Positions 10,058 through 18,415 of a stretch of 64,000 nucleotides of DNA are shown one piece after another. The stretch comes from Rhodococcus ruber (GTDB lineage: Bacteria > Actinomycetota > Actinomycetes > Mycobacteriales > Mycobacteriaceae), in contig NZ_JAPWIJ010000015.1 of NCBI RefSeq assembly GCF_027270735.1, forward strand, positions 17,127-81,126, given 5' to 3'. The notes below the pieces were generated by a model. The model was given only the letters and a program-made list of their open reading frames with translations. It was not told the DNA's origin and made no database searches. The position numbers and the translations under genes are program-made. Each line of letters starts with the position of its first letter. Positions within the stretch are counted from its first letter, which is position 1.

Positions 10058-11555
10058 TCCACAGGGATTTCTGAAAGTCGTCAAGCGCGAGGCAGTCAAG
10101 CGTCCGATCGGCGAGCGCGTCAAGGACTGGAACGAAGTGTATTCGCACCAGCCGACGAGCGAACGGGCCGCGGAGGTCTCCGATCAGGCACGTCGCTGCA
10201 TGGACTGCGGAATTCCGTTCTGCCACTCCGGAACTGCAGGCTGTCCGTTGGGCAATCTGATTCCCGAGTGGAACGATCTGGTTCGTCGTGACCGCTGGGA
10301 TGCGGCGAGTGACCGACTGCACGCGACCAACAACTTCCCGGAATTCACCGGTCGGGTGTGCCCGGCACCGTGTGAATCAGCCTGTGTGCTTTCGATTTCA
10401 GAGGCGGCCACCGGCGGTAGCGTCACGATCAAGCGGGTCGAGCAGACCATCGCGGATCTGGCCTGGGAAGGGGGCAGCATCGTTCCGCAGCCGCCGACGA
10501 TCACCACCGGCAAGCGAGTCGCCGTCGTGGGATCCGGTCCTGCGGGATTGGCTGCGGCACAACAGCTCACACGCGCCGGACACGACGTCACGGTGTACGA
10601 GCGGGATGACCGCCTCGGCGGGCTGCTCCGGTACGGCATTCCCGAATTCAAGCTCGAGAAGTCGGTGCTGGATCAGCGCCTGATGCAGATGCGGGCCGAG
10701 GGAACGCATTTCGTGACCGACTGCGAGGTGGGCATCGACTTCACGGTCGAGCAGCTCCGCGAGTCCTTCGATGCCGTCGTCCTGGCGGTCGGCGCTCTGC
10801 GGGCCCGCGACAACACCGAGGTGATCGGTCGCGAACTCGACGGTATCCACCTGGCGATGGAACACCTGGTGCCGTCGAACAAGGAGTGTGAGGGCGACGG
10901 TCCCACGTCGATCTCGGCCGCGGACAAGCATGTGGTGATCATCGGCGGCGGCGACACCGGGGCCGACTGCCTGGGTACGGCGCACCGCCAAGGTGCCGCG
11001 TCGGTCACCCAGCTCGACTACAACCCTGCTCTGCCCGGGGCCCGCGACGACGGTCTCTCGCCGTGGCCGTCGTGGCCGTTGGTGCTGCGCACCTCGCCTG
11101 CGCACGCCGAGGGTGGCGTCGTGCGCCATCAGGTGGCCGTGCAGCGCTTCCTCGGTGACGAGCGCGGACACGTGCGTGCCATGGTGCTGGCCGAGGTGGA
11201 AGTGCAGCGCGACGCGGACGGTCGACGCATCGTCACACCGATCGGTGAAGAGGTGGAACTGCCCTGTGACCTGGCGCTGTTCGCCATCGGTTTCGAGGGT
11301 GTCGAGCATGGCCCGCTGCTCGACGAGTACGGCCTCACGCTGACCAAGCGGGGTGCACTCTCGTGCGGTCCGGACTGGCAGACCACTGCGCCGGGGGTGT
11401 TCGTCTGTGGGGATGCTCATCGAGGTGCGTCGTTGGTCGTGTGGGCGATCGCAGAGGGACGATCGGCGGCTCACGGAGTCGACGCTTTCCTCACCGGACA
11501 CTCGGAATTACCATCGCCCGTACACCCCACGGCGCTGCCCCTGGCGGTGGTGTGA
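10050..11555 (+). CDS. gltD: Glutamate synthase (NADPH) small subunit
   Basis: GltD passes electrons from NADPH through FAD and two 4Fe-4S clusters to GltB. The protein is 501 residues from GTG 10050, overlapping the gltB stop. Cluster cysteines appear in [26 protein letters not shown] and [15 protein letters not shown]. The FAD Rossmann motif is [15 protein letters not shown] (about 155-170) and the NADPH motif is [16 protein letters not shown] (about 290). The C-terminal [19 protein letters not shown] is the usual FAD-binding end. Confidence 0.96.
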   Translation: MADPQGFLKVVKREAVKRPIGERVKDWNEVYSHQPTSERAAEVSDQARRCMDCGIPFCHSGTAGCPLGNLIPEWNDLVRRDRWDAASDRLHATNNFPEFTGRVCPAPCESACVLSISEAATGGSVTIKRVEQTIADLAWEGGSIVPQPPTITTGKRVAVVGSGPAGLAAAQQLTRAGHDVTVYERDDRLGGLLRYGIPEFKLEKSVLDQRLMQMRAEGTHFVTDCEVGIDFTVEQLRESFDAVVLAVGALRARDNTEVIGRELDGIHLAMEHLVPSNKECEGDGPTSISAADKHVVIIGGGDTGADCLGTAHRQGAASVTQLDYNPALPGARDDGLSPWPSWPLVLRTSPAHAEGGVVRHQVAVQRFLGDERGHVRAMVLAEVEVQRDADGRRIVTPIGEEVELPCDLALFAIGFEGVEHGPLLDEYGLTLTKRGALSCGPDWQTTAPGVFVCGDAHRGASLVVWAIAEGRSAAHGVDAFLTGHSELPSPVHPTALPLAVV

Positions 11556-11664
11556 CGCTGGTCTCTGAACCGATGCAGACCCTCCCAGCAGCGAGGTAGC
11601 GAGGCTACCGATCGGTAGTATCCAGCTGGGAACGTCTGCGATAGAGAACGGGGCGTCCAGCGGC

Positions 11665-11678
11665 TAGGCTCGCTTTCG
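11665..11678 (+). promoter_or_regulatory. Leaderless-type promoter of pyk
   Basis: TAGGCT at 11665-11670 ends 7 nt before the pyk GTG, so transcription should start at or next to the start codon. There is no Shine-Dalgarno. No terminator with a T-tract separates it from gltD. Confidence 0.5.
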
Positions 11679-13096
11679 TGAGCCGACGTACGAAGATTGT
11701 CTGCACCCTTGGACCCGCAACCGCAACCACAGAGCGAATCCGTGAACTCGTAGAGAGTGGAATGGATGTCGCACGACTGAACTTCAGCCATGGTGATCAC
11801 CCCGATCATCAGGCCAACTACGAGAGGGTCCGCGCAGCGTCGGACGCCACCGGCAAAGCCGTGGGTATTCTGGCCGATCTGCAGGGACCGAAGATTCGTC
11901 TCGGCCGTTTCGCCGAGGGCTCGACCACGTGGGCGGCCGGTGAGCTGATCCGTATCACCGTCGAAGAGTGCGAAGGCACTCACGACCGGGTGTCGACCAC
12001 CTACAAGGAACTGGCTCAGGACGCGAAGGAAGGCGACCGCCTCCTCGTCGACGACGGCAAGGTCGGCCTCGTGGTCACCGGCGTCGAAGGCAACGATGTG
12101 TTGTGCCGTGTCACCGAAGGCGGACCGGTCAGCAACAACAAGGGCGTGTCTCTGCCCGGCATGGACGTGTCCGTTCCGGCCATGAGCGAGAAGGACATCG
12201 CGGACCTCGAGTTCGCACTCGCTCTGGGCTGCGACTTCATCGCGCTCTCGTTCGTCCGCTCGCCCGCGGACGTCGAACTCGTGCACGCCGTGATGGATCG
12301 TGTCGGTCGCCGAGTTCCCGTCATCGCCAAGCTGGAGAAGCCCGAAGCTGTCGACAACCTCGAAGCCATCGTGCTCGCGTTCGACGCGATCATGGTCGCC
12401 CGCGGTGACCTCGGCGTCGAGTTGCCGCTCGAGCAGGTCCCGCTGGTGCAGAAGCGCGCCATTCAGATCGCTCGCGCCAACGCCAAGCCCGTCATCGTCG
12501 CGACCCAGATGCTCGAATCGATGATCGAGAACTCCCGTCCGACGCGCGCCGAGGCCTCCGACGTTGCCAATGCGGTGCTCGACGGCACCGACGCGGTGAT
12601 GCTGTCCGGTGAGACCTCGGTCGGCAAGTACGTCATGGAGACGGTGCGGACGATGGCCCGCATCGTCGAGACCGTCGAGACCGAGGGCGACAGCGTTCCG
12701 CCGCTGACGCACGTTCCGCGCACCAAGCGCGGCGTGATCTCCTACGCCGCCCGCGACATCGGCGAGCGGCTGGACGCCAAGGCTCTCGTCGCCTTCACGC
12801 AGTCGGGTGACACCGTTCGACGGTTGGCCCGTCTGCACACCAAGCTTCCTCTGCTCGCGTTCACCTCTATTTCCGAGGTGCGCAGCCAGCTCTCGCTCAG
12901 CTGGGGAACCGAGACGTTCCTGGTCCCCGACGTGGGGTCGACGGACGCGATGGTCAAAGAGGTCGACAAGGCATTGCTCGAACTCGGTCGGTACAACAAG
13001 GGCGATCAGGTTGTGATCGTGGCTGGTGCCCCTCCCGGCACAGTAGGCTCGACCAACTTGATCCATGTGCACCGAATCGGAGAAGAGGACCGGTAA
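11678..13096 (+). CDS. pyk: Pyruvate kinase
   Basis: Catalyses the last glycolytic step, phosphoenolpyruvate plus ADP to pyruvate plus ATP. 472 residues, full length. The N-terminus SRRTKIVCTLGPAT and RLNFSHGDHPDH start the barrel. ADLQGPKIRLGRF is at the B-domain boundary. VIAKLEKPEAVDNLE carries the catalytic Lys, and IMVARGDLGVELP and TQMLESMIENSRPTRAE complete the active site, followed by the C-terminal regulatory domain. GTG 11678 is supported by the adjacent -10 and by family alignment. tesB starts on the base after its stop codon. Confidence 0.97.
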   Translation: MSRRTKIVCTLGPATATTERIRELVESGMDVARLNFSHGDHPDHQANYERVRAASDATGKAVGILADLQGPKIRLGRFAEGSTTWAAGELIRITVEECEGTHDRVSTTYKELAQDAKEGDRLLVDDGKVGLVVTGVEGNDVLCRVTEGGPVSNNKGVSLPGMDVSVPAMSEKDIADLEFALALGCDFIALSFVRSPADVELVHAVMDRVGRRVPVIAKLEKPEAVDNLEAIVLAFDAIMVARGDLGVELPLEQVPLVQKRAIQIARANAKPVIVATQMLESMIENSRPTRAEASDVANAVLDGTDAVMLSGETSVGKYVMETVRTMARIVETVETEGDSVPPLTHVPRTKRGVISYAARDIGERLDAKALVAFTQSGDTVRRLARLHTKLPLLAFTSISEVRSQLSLSWGTETFLVPDVGSTDAMVKEVDKALLELGRYNKGDQVVIVAGAPPGTVGSTNLIHVHRIGEEDR

Positions 13097-14023
13097 GTGG
13101 TCGAAGCGGGGGGAACCGGCGTCAGCGAGAGCGCGCCGAGCAGTACAGCGGTGAAGACCGATCTCGAGACGCTCCTCGATCTCCTCGCACTGGAGGAGAT
13201 CGAGGAGGACGTGTTCGTCGGTCGTCACCCCGAGCAGGTGGGGAGCCGAACGTTCGGGGGACAACTGGTCGCTCAGGGTCTGATCGCGGCGGGCCGCACC
13301 GTGTCGGGCACGTCGCGGGACGTGCACGCGATCAACGCCCACTTCATCCGCGGTGGTGACGTCAAGAAGCCCATCGAATACCGGGTCTCGCGTCAGCGCG
13401 ACGGCCGCGCGTTCGCCAATCGGCAGGTGACCGCCGTCCAGGACGGCAACGAGCTGTTCGTCATGCTGGCAGCGTTCCAAGATTTCGGAAAAGGCCTGGA
13501 GCACAGCGTCGAGGTGCCCGAGGTTCCGTACCCCGACGCGTTGCCACCCCTGGGCGATCATTTTGTCGGGTACGAGGATCGCCTGCAGATGTTCGTCGAT
13601 GCCCTCAAGCCGATCGACATGCGCTACGCGAACGATCCGGCCTGGATCATGCACGGCACCGGTGAGAAGCTCAATCACAATCGAGTCTGGATGAAGGCCG
13701 ACGGTGATCTGCCCGACGCCTCGATCTTTCACGCCGCGACCATGGGCTACGCATCGGACACCACCGTGCTCGATTCGATCATCACCACGCACGGCCTGTC
13801 GTGGGGACTCGATCGGATCGTCGCAGCCACGGTGAACCACTCCATCTGGTTCCACCGACCCTTCAGGTTCGACGAATGGGCCCTCTACGCCACCGAATCA
13901 CCCGTCGCCGCCGGCTCCCGCGGCCTGGCCACCGGTCGTTTCTTCTCGATGGACGGCCAGTTGCTGGCCACCGTCGTACAGGAGGGCCTCATTCGACACT
14001 TTCCGAAGCGGGTCCGCGACTGA
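13097..14023 (+). CDS. tesB: Acyl-CoA thioesterase II
   Basis: Hydrolyses acyl-CoA to free fatty acid and CoA. 308 residues forming a double hotdog: first half SRTFGGQLVAQGLIAAGRTV and IEYRVSRQRDGRAFANRQVTAVQ; second half GLSWGLDRIVAATVNHSIWFH and TGRFFSMDGQLLATVVQEGLIR. GTG 13097 directly abuts the pyk TAA; GAGAAGAGG lies upstream inside pyk. The synteny pyk-tesB matches mycobacteria. The last 35 bp are also the 3' end of the convergent glycosylase gene. Confidence 0.93.
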   Translation: MVEAGGTGVSESAPSSTAVKTDLETLLDLLALEEIEEDVFVGRHPEQVGSRTFGGQLVAQGLIAAGRTVSGTSRDVHAINAHFIRGGDVKKPIEYRVSRQRDGRAFANRQVTAVQDGNELFVMLAAFQDFGKGLEHSVEVPEVPYPDALPPLGDHFVGYEDRLQMFVDALKPIDMRYANDPAWIMHGTGEKLNHNRVWMKADGDLPDASIFHAATMGYASDTTVLDSIITTHGLSWGLDRIVAATVNHSIWFHRPFRFDEWALYATESPVAAGSRGLATGRFFSMDGQLLATVVQEGLIRHFPKRVRD

Positions 14024-14513
14024 ACGCGCTTGCCCAGGCCCGAGTCTTGGCTGCAAGATCCAGTGAGGCGTGCGCTGGGCTGGTCGAGGGCAATCGGGTG
14101 AATTCGACGCGGGGGAGCGTCAGTCCGGTAGCCACGTGACGTCGGTAGCTTTCGGCTGCTTTGGCTCCGTTGAAGAACACCCTGACGATGCCGGGGGACT
14201 CGGCGAACAGTGCCTCGAAATCGTTTGCCACGATCGAGGATTCGATAATTGCCGAATCGAGACTGCCCGCGCGCGTGCACAGCTTCAGTACGTCCCAGAC
14301 GGCGATCCCGTGGCCTCGGAGACGCTCCGTGCGTGCGTCGTACGGGAGTTCGGGTCCGGCACCGAACAACGTTCCCATGATCGGCCAGAACGCATTTCGC
14401 GGATGGGCGTAGTACTGCTGCGCCGTCAGCGACGCAACGCCGGGCATGGAACCCAGAACCAGGGTGGTTGCGCCCGGGCCGACGATCGGCTCGAAACTGT
14501 GCACAACGTTCAT
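13989..14513 (-). CDS. DNA-deoxyinosine (hypoxanthine/uracil-type) glycosylase
   Basis: A 174-residue member of the uracil-DNA glycosylase superfamily branch typified by hypoxanthine-DNA glycosylase, which removes deaminated bases. The signature LVLGSMPGVASLTAQQYYAHPRNAFW (about residues 20-45) is the family nucleotide-binding loop, followed by GIAVWDVLKLCTRAGSLDSAI and IVRVFFNGAKA. The C-terminus LPSTSPAHA matches the (P)STSPAN/H motif of UDG-fold enzymes. ATG 14513 is chosen since the residues upstream look unrelated; TTCAAT lies 6 nt before it, suggesting leaderless translation. It converges with and overlaps tesB by 35 bp. Substrate preference cannot be told from sequence. Confidence 0.8.
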   Translation of the reverse strand: MNVVHSFEPIVGPGATTLVLGSMPGVASLTAQQYYAHPRNAFWPIMGTLFGAGPELPYDARTERLRGHGIAVWDVLKLCTRAGSLDSAIIESSIVANDFEALFAESPGIVRVFFNGAKAAESYRRHVATGLTLPRVEFTRLPSTSPAHASLDLAAKTRAWASAFSRGPASESVE

Positions 14514-14569
14514 TGCGCGATTGAAGCAAATCCCCGCGGGGGTGCCGGAGGTGGGACCACAATGGAGAG

Positions 14570-14773
14570 ATGTTGGATCCACGTGTACTCGACAACCACG
14601 AACTCGAAGCCGAACTCGCCGCACTGCGCCGGGGGCGTGACGCGGCGATGGACGAGGGCGCGCGCGACGTCTCGACCGCTGACACCGACCACCTCATCGC
14701 GCGGTTCGAGGAAGAAATTCGCAAGCGACACCAGGATTCGACGTCCGATCAGCCCAGTGCCGATCTGCCCTGA
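14570..14773 (+). CDS. Small conserved-type acidic protein, unknown function
   Basis: 67 residues, LDPRVLDNHELEAELAALRR near the N-terminus and LIARFEEEIRKRHQDST later; mostly predicted helix, charged, no signal or membrane segment. It resembles short actinobacterial proteins in the DUF6158-like style, but I am not certain of the family. ATG 14570 has CACAAT (14558-14563) 6 nt upstream, a leaderless-type start. It is divergent from the glycosylase (56 bp between starts), and its end overlaps the convergent DUF1772 gene by 25 bp. Confidence 0.65.
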   Translation: MLDPRVLDNHELEAELAALRRGRDAAMDEGARDVSTADTDHLIARFEEEIRKRHQDSTSDQPSADLP

Positions 14774-15240
14774 CCCAGAATCAGGACAGCGCAGGCCGCG
14801 GTCGCGGCCGCGGTGCGAATGTTGTTCCACAGCACCCACTTCGTCGTGAACTCTTCCCACGTCGCCGCTCCTGCCGCGGTGGTCGAGTCGGCTGCAGCCA
14901 ACGCGTCGTTGAGTGGCACGTTCAGCGTGACCGTGACCGCGAAGCACCCGATCACGTACAGCACTGCCCCGGCGATGATCAGTGCGGAGTGACCGCGGTC
15001 GGTGAACGGAGTCGACACGGCTGCGATCACGCAGGACAGCGCCGTGCCCATGAACAGGGTGAGAAACAGCGGATTGAGGATCGCCGTATTGGCACTCTGC
15101 ATCGAGGAGATCGCGACCGGAACCGGAAGGGTCTTCAGTCCGGGCAGCACGCTGATCGAGAACGCCAGCAGCACTCCCGCCATCAATGCTGATCCGATTG
15201 CGCCGACAAGTGTTGATGCGGAGGCTATTCGGTCGATCAT
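14749..15240 (-). CDS. DUF1772 (anthrone oxygenase-like) membrane protein
   Basis: 163 residues with four hydrophobic helices (about 5-30, 50-75, 82-105, 135-158). LAFSISVLPGLKTLPVP, SMQSANTAILNPLFL and VPLNDALA followed by WEEFTTKWVLWNNIRT are the pattern of DUF1772 proteins (here W..WN.IRT near the end). The family is related in name to anthrone oxygenases, but most bacterial members are uncharacterised. Its ATG overlaps the stop of the NmrA-like gene (ATGA), so the two are one operon, probably controlled by the divergent AraC-type regulator. Confidence 0.8.
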   Translation of the reverse strand: MIDRIASASTLVGAIGSALMAGVLLAFSISVLPGLKTLPVPVAISSMQSANTAILNPLFLTLFMGTALSCVIAAVSTPFTDRGHSALIIAGAVLYVIGCFAVTVTLNVPLNDALAAADSTTAAGAATWEEFTTKWVLWNNIRTAAATAACAVLILGQGRSALG

Positions 15241-16118
15241 GACACGGCTGCCGGTGCCGGAATCGAGTCCGCGAATTCTTCGAACGAAATCTCGGTGCTG
15301 TTGTCGGGTGACCGGCGCACGTCTCGGGTCAGTTCTTCGGTGTTGAATGCTCGGGTCATGTCGGCGTACAACTGTGCATACGATCGCGAGAATCCAATCG
15401 AGACGAGCACGTCTGCCATGGCCTCGTACGGCAGGCGCTCGTAACGCGCCTCTGTGATCGCCAGTCGGTCACCCAGAATTGCCGTGGCCTCGGCGTAGCT
15501 GAGGTCTCGCTCGCCCAGCAGAACCTGGGTGCGTACACCGTCCCACGGCGAATCGGTCAGTGCCCGTACGGCGGCGTCGGCGATGTCCGAGGTGGCAATC
15601 ATTGGAATCGGAAGGTGCGGGTCCACCGAGTCCACGTGTGTACCACTGTCGGTCAGCTGTTGCGCCGCCGGAAGCAAGTTCTCGAAGAACGACACCGGAC
15701 GCAGCAGGTGCAGGCTCCGATCGGTCGATGTCCGGAGGCGTTCTTCCTGTTCTGCGAGGCAGCCGATGACGCCGGGTGCGTCGAGTCGATCGGCACCGAG
15801 GCTGCTCAGCGCCACGATCCTCTCCACCTCGGACACGCGGAGGGCCTCGACGATCGAGGCACCCCACATTGCCTGCTCGGCGGCGAAGTCCTCGGCGTAG
15901 GGATTGCTCGGCAGCATCACGAACACGGCCTCGCTCCCCGTGAAGGATGCGGCCAGCGCGGGCGTCAGGTCCGCCTGGATTGCGTGCGCGCCACCAGCCG
16001 CCAGCGCGTCGAGACGATCGGTGTTTCGGCCGATTGCGCGCACTTGCTCGCCCTCCTTCAGAAGTCTCTCGGCGACGCGATATCCGACCTGACCGGTCGC
16101 TCCCAGAATCGTGATCAT
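15237..16118 (-). CDS. NmrA-like NAD(P)-binding oxidoreductase
   Basis: 293 residues with the atypical short-chain dehydrogenase N-terminus MITILGATGQVGYRVAERLL (G-x-x-G-x-x-G dinucleotide loop) and AIGRNTDRLDAL, the NADP-ribose contact. LPSNPYAEDF, IVALSSLGAD and LHLLRPVSFFENLL follow the NmrA/quinone reductase-2 pattern; the SYK-type catalytic triad is not evident. These proteins act as quinone/aldehyde reductases or redox sensors. GGAAGGAA lies 7 nt before ATG 16118. First gene of a two-gene operon with the DUF1772 membrane protein and divergent from an AraC-type regulator. Confidence 0.82.
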   Translation of the reverse strand: MITILGATGQVGYRVAERLLKEGEQVRAIGRNTDRLDALAAGGAHAIQADLTPALAASFTGSEAVFVMLPSNPYAEDFAAEQAMWGASIVEALRVSEVERIVALSSLGADRLDAPGVIGCLAEQEERLRTSTDRSLHLLRPVSFFENLLPAAQQLTDSGTHVDSVDPHLPIPMIATSDIADAAVRALTDSPWDGVRTQVLLGERDLSYAEATAILGDRLAITEARYERLPYEAMADVLVSIGFSRSYAQLYADMTRAFNTEELTRDVRRSPDNSTEISFEEFADSIPAPAAVS

Positions 16119-16158
16119 CGTGGTGTTCCTTCCGTTGGATTCGTTGTCACTGCATCCA

Positions 16159-16174
16159 CTCTGGACGTCCAGAG
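16159..16174. promoter_or_regulatory. 16-bp palindrome between NmrA-like gene and AraC-type regulator
   Basis: CTCTGGACGTCCAGAG is a perfect 16-bp palindrome in the 123-bp divergent gap. CTGGATGGAC follows directly (16175-16184), and GTCCAG recurs at 16217-16222. Position and symmetry make it a good operator candidate for the neighbouring regulator or another dimeric factor. Confidence 0.45.
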
Positions 16175-16241
16175 CTGGATGGACAATGACTTATCGGCTC
16201 GAAAAGATGTCTGATCGTCCAGGCTGTGAGACGATCGGTCA

Positions 16242-17216
16242 ATGCGTGGACTCGACCCGTGGAAGTCGCCCGATCCACTCGGGGAGGCGCTGCACTTTCT
16301 GCGAATGACAGGATCCTTCTACTGCAGATCAGAGTTGTCCGGGTCGTGGGGTTTGGAGTTGCCGTCCATGGAGGACGCGCTCTGGTTCCACACCGTCGTC
16401 AGCGGGCGATGTCGGTTGTCGGTGCCGGGCGTGCCCACTCGCGACCTCCTTCCCGGTGACTTCGCTCTGGTTCCGCACGGCCGCGGGCACGTGCTCGCCA
16501 GCGATGACGATGCAGCAGTGAGTGCGCCTGTTGTCTACGACCTTCCGCACGACTACGTCAGCGATCGATACGCGGTCATCCGAAGCGGCAGCGGGGAAGC
16601 GAGCGCGACCCTCATGTGCGGCGCAGTGCGACTGGATCATCCGGCGGCGCAGCAACTCATCGGTGTGTTGCCTGCACTCGTCGTCATCGATGCGGATTCG
16701 GGCCCGCGGCAGTCGCGGATGCAATCGCTCTTGGCCATGGTCGCCGACGAGGCGACCTCGCTGGAGCCTGGGGGAGAAGCGGTCATCACCAGGCTGTCCG
16801 ACGTGCTGGTGATCCAGGCTCTGCGGTTGTGGATGGCGGACGACGAACGGGCACGGTCCGGATGGCTCGGCGCACTCGCGGATTCTCGGATAGGCGCGGC
16901 GCTCGCCCTCATCCATCGAAACCCCGACGCACAGTGGACGGTTGCCGCACTGGCTGCCGAGGTGAAGATGTCTCGTTCGGCGTTCTCTGCCCGATTCACC
17001 GAGTTGGTCGGTGAATCGGTGATGCGCTATCTCTCGATGTGGCGGATGCAGATCGCCCACGACAGTCTTCGCTCGGGCGATGTCTCGGTAACCGAATTGG
17101 CCCGGCGCAGTGGCTATCTCTCGGAGGCGGCATTCGGCAAGGCATTCAAACGCGCGACGGGCGTGTCACCGGGGAGCGTGCGTCGTCGTCAAGAGGTCTC
17201 GCTGACGGCAGGTTGA
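16242..17216 (+). CDS. AraC-family regulator with N-terminal cupin
   Basis: 324 residues. Residues 1-190 form a cupin-type sensor (LWFHTVVSGRCRLSVPG, LLPGDFALVPHGRGHVL), and residues 220-315 are two AraC helix-turn-helix motifs (WTVAALAAEVKMSRSAFSAR and VSVTELARRSGYLSEAAFGK) ending FKRATGVSPGSVRRR. The family usually activates a neighbouring oxidoreductase gene on sensing a small molecule, so the divergent NmrA/DUF1772 operon is the likely target. ATG 16242 has GACGAT 6 nt upstream, consistent with a leaderless message. Confidence 0.88.
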   Translation: MRGLDPWKSPDPLGEALHFLRMTGSFYCRSELSGSWGLELPSMEDALWFHTVVSGRCRLSVPGVPTRDLLPGDFALVPHGRGHVLASDDDAAVSAPVVYDLPHDYVSDRYAVIRSGSGEASATLMCGAVRLDHPAAQQLIGVLPALVVIDADSGPRQSRMQSLLAMVADEATSLEPGGEAVITRLSDVLVIQALRLWMADDERARSGWLGALADSRIGAALALIHRNPDAQWTVAALAAEVKMSRSAFSARFTELVGESVMRYLSMWRMQIAHDSLRSGDVSVTELARRSGYLSEAAFGKAFKRATGVSPGSVRRRQEVSLTAG

Positions 17217-17232
17217 GGGACGGGGCTGCAGG

Positions 17233-17964
17233 TCAACCGAGCAGATGGCGGAGGTAGCTGTTCGGATCGTCGAGGTAGCGACGCCAGTGCTGCACGAGTT
17301 CGAGTTCACCCCAGGTGCTTCGGCGCAGACCGTGTTCACCGACTTCCACGATGTCCGCGCCCGGTGTCGACGCCAGGATCGGAGAGTGCGTGGCACAGAC
17401 GATCTGTGCCCCCTCGTCGCCCAATTCGGACATCAGCGCAACGAGCTGCAGGCTTGCAGTGAACGACAGCGCCGATTCGGGCTCGTCCAGGACATAGAAG
17501 CCGGGTTCGGTCAACATTGCACCGAACATGGCGAGAAAGCCTTCTCCGTGACTCATCTCGGCCGTGTTCTCGTCCCAGTAACCCGGCACACCGGCGAGAT
17601 TTTCGGCCATGTCGAATGCGGTCTCGGCACGGAGAAAGAAGCCGCGCTTCTGCAGTCGTGGGCCACGCAGCATTCGGGAACCCCGCGGCGTGGTTTCCAA
17701 CTCGAGTACCTCGCCGAGGGCGCTGGTCACCTCGTCGAGTCGACGCGATTGCTGCGCCGCCCGACCGCCGCGAGCGTCGATTCCGAATCCCTCGGCGATC
17801 GCCTCGACGAGGGTGGATTTACCGGAACCGTTGTCGCCGACCAGAATTGTGACCGGTGCCAGGAATTCGAGTCCGTCGCGAGCGAGGTCGGCGACTGCAG
17901 GCACAGTGAAGGGCCAATTCGATCCGACGTCGTCGGCATCGACGTAGGCGCGCTCTACGAACAT
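17233..17964 (-). CDS. Stand-alone AAA/SMC-type ATPase
   Basis: 243 residues with an ABC/SMC-type nucleotide-binding fold. The Walker A loop is TILVGDNGSGKSTL (about 40-50), the signature-like region is AEMSHGEGFLAMF, the Walker B is FYVLDEPESALS, and VCATHSPILASTPGADI is the H-loop. It belongs to the compact predicted ATPases (AAA_21 type) that lack a transporter partner. It starts 3 bp after the stop of the small Cys-containing gene upstream, so the two are translationally coupled. It converges with the AraC gene (16-bp gap). Role unknown. Confidence 0.8.
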   Translation of the reverse strand: MFVERAYVDADDVGSNWPFTVPAVADLARDGLEFLAPVTILVGDNGSGKSTLVEAIAEGFGIDARGGRAAQQSRRLDEVTSALGEVLELETTPRGSRMLRGPRLQKRGFFLRAETAFDMAENLAGVPGYWDENTAEMSHGEGFLAMFGAMLTEPGFYVLDEPESALSFTASLQLVALMSELGDEGAQIVCATHSPILASTPGADIVEVGEHGLRRSTWGELELVQHWRRYLDDPNSYLRHLLG

Positions 17965-17967
17965 GAT

Positions 17968-18144
17968 TCAGGCTGTGACCAGGCGGTCGACGTAACCGGT
18001 CTCGTGAGCGGAGTCCGCGCTGCAGGTGTAGTAGACCCACTGAGCGGACTGGTCCTCGGAATCTCCGAAACGGTGGTCGACCTTCTGCGCGCACAATTTG
18101 CCCGCGCTGGTGTCATGGCATCGAAGACTGCTGGGTATGTACAT
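17968..18144 (-). CDS. Small Cys-containing protein, unknown function
   Basis: 58 residues starting MYIPSSLRCHDTSAGKLCAQ and containing WVYYTCSADSAHETGYVD; Cys at about 9, 18 and 45 plus His residues could bind metal. ATG 18144 has TACAGT (minus strand, 18151-18156) 6 nt upstream, a good leaderless start, and the stop precedes the ATPase ATG by 3 bp, which supports a real coupled gene. I do not recognise the family. It is shorter than most gene callers favour and could be missed. Confidence 0.6.
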   Translation of the reverse strand: MYIPSSLRCHDTSAGKLCAQKVDHRFGDSEDQSAQWVYYTCSADSAHETGYVDRLVTA

Positions 18145-18221
18145 GACTCCACTGTAGGCGCGATCATGGGCGGCCTTTACCGACCGCGCGATCGTGTGAA
18201 GAACGCGCTTCGCTGCTGTGG

Positions 18222-18295
18222 TGCCCTCGGTGAGACTCGAACTCACACTGGACGGGTTTTGAATCCGTTTCCTCTGCCAATTGGGATACGAGGGC
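18222..18295 (-). tRNA. tRNA-Leu (anticodon CAA), short variable loop
   Basis: The minus strand folds as a full cloverleaf: acceptor GCCCTCG/CGAGGGC with discriminator A and encoded CCA (18219-18221), D-arm with AATTGGCA, anticodon loop TTCAAAA (CAA, reads UUG codons), T-arm GTGAG-TTCGAGT-CTCAC. The variable loop is only about 5 nt, although leucine tRNAs normally carry a long class II variable arm. The closing pair of the anticodon stem is A31-C39. A tRNA before pdtaR is part of the conserved gene order. TAAACT on the minus strand (18322-18327) may be its -10. Confidence 0.9.
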
Positions 18296-18415
18296 TGGCG
18301 TCTTTCAAGCAACGATTGACGAGTTTAGAAGATGCGCTTTCGGGGGCGCGCACCGGTACCCTTCAGATGCTCGACGGCCCTGATGGGCGATGACTGTCAA
18401 AGGAGACCGATACAG

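Noticed and set aside
5060-10123. A 1687-codon open frame on the minus strand under gltB
   Set aside because: It is fully antisense to a clear gltB, is Arg/His/Asp/Val-rich with no domain, and is explained by the G/C third-position bias of the sense gene.
11471-13855. A 794-codon minus frame under pyk and tesB
   Set aside because: Composition is that of an antisense shadow and no motif is present.
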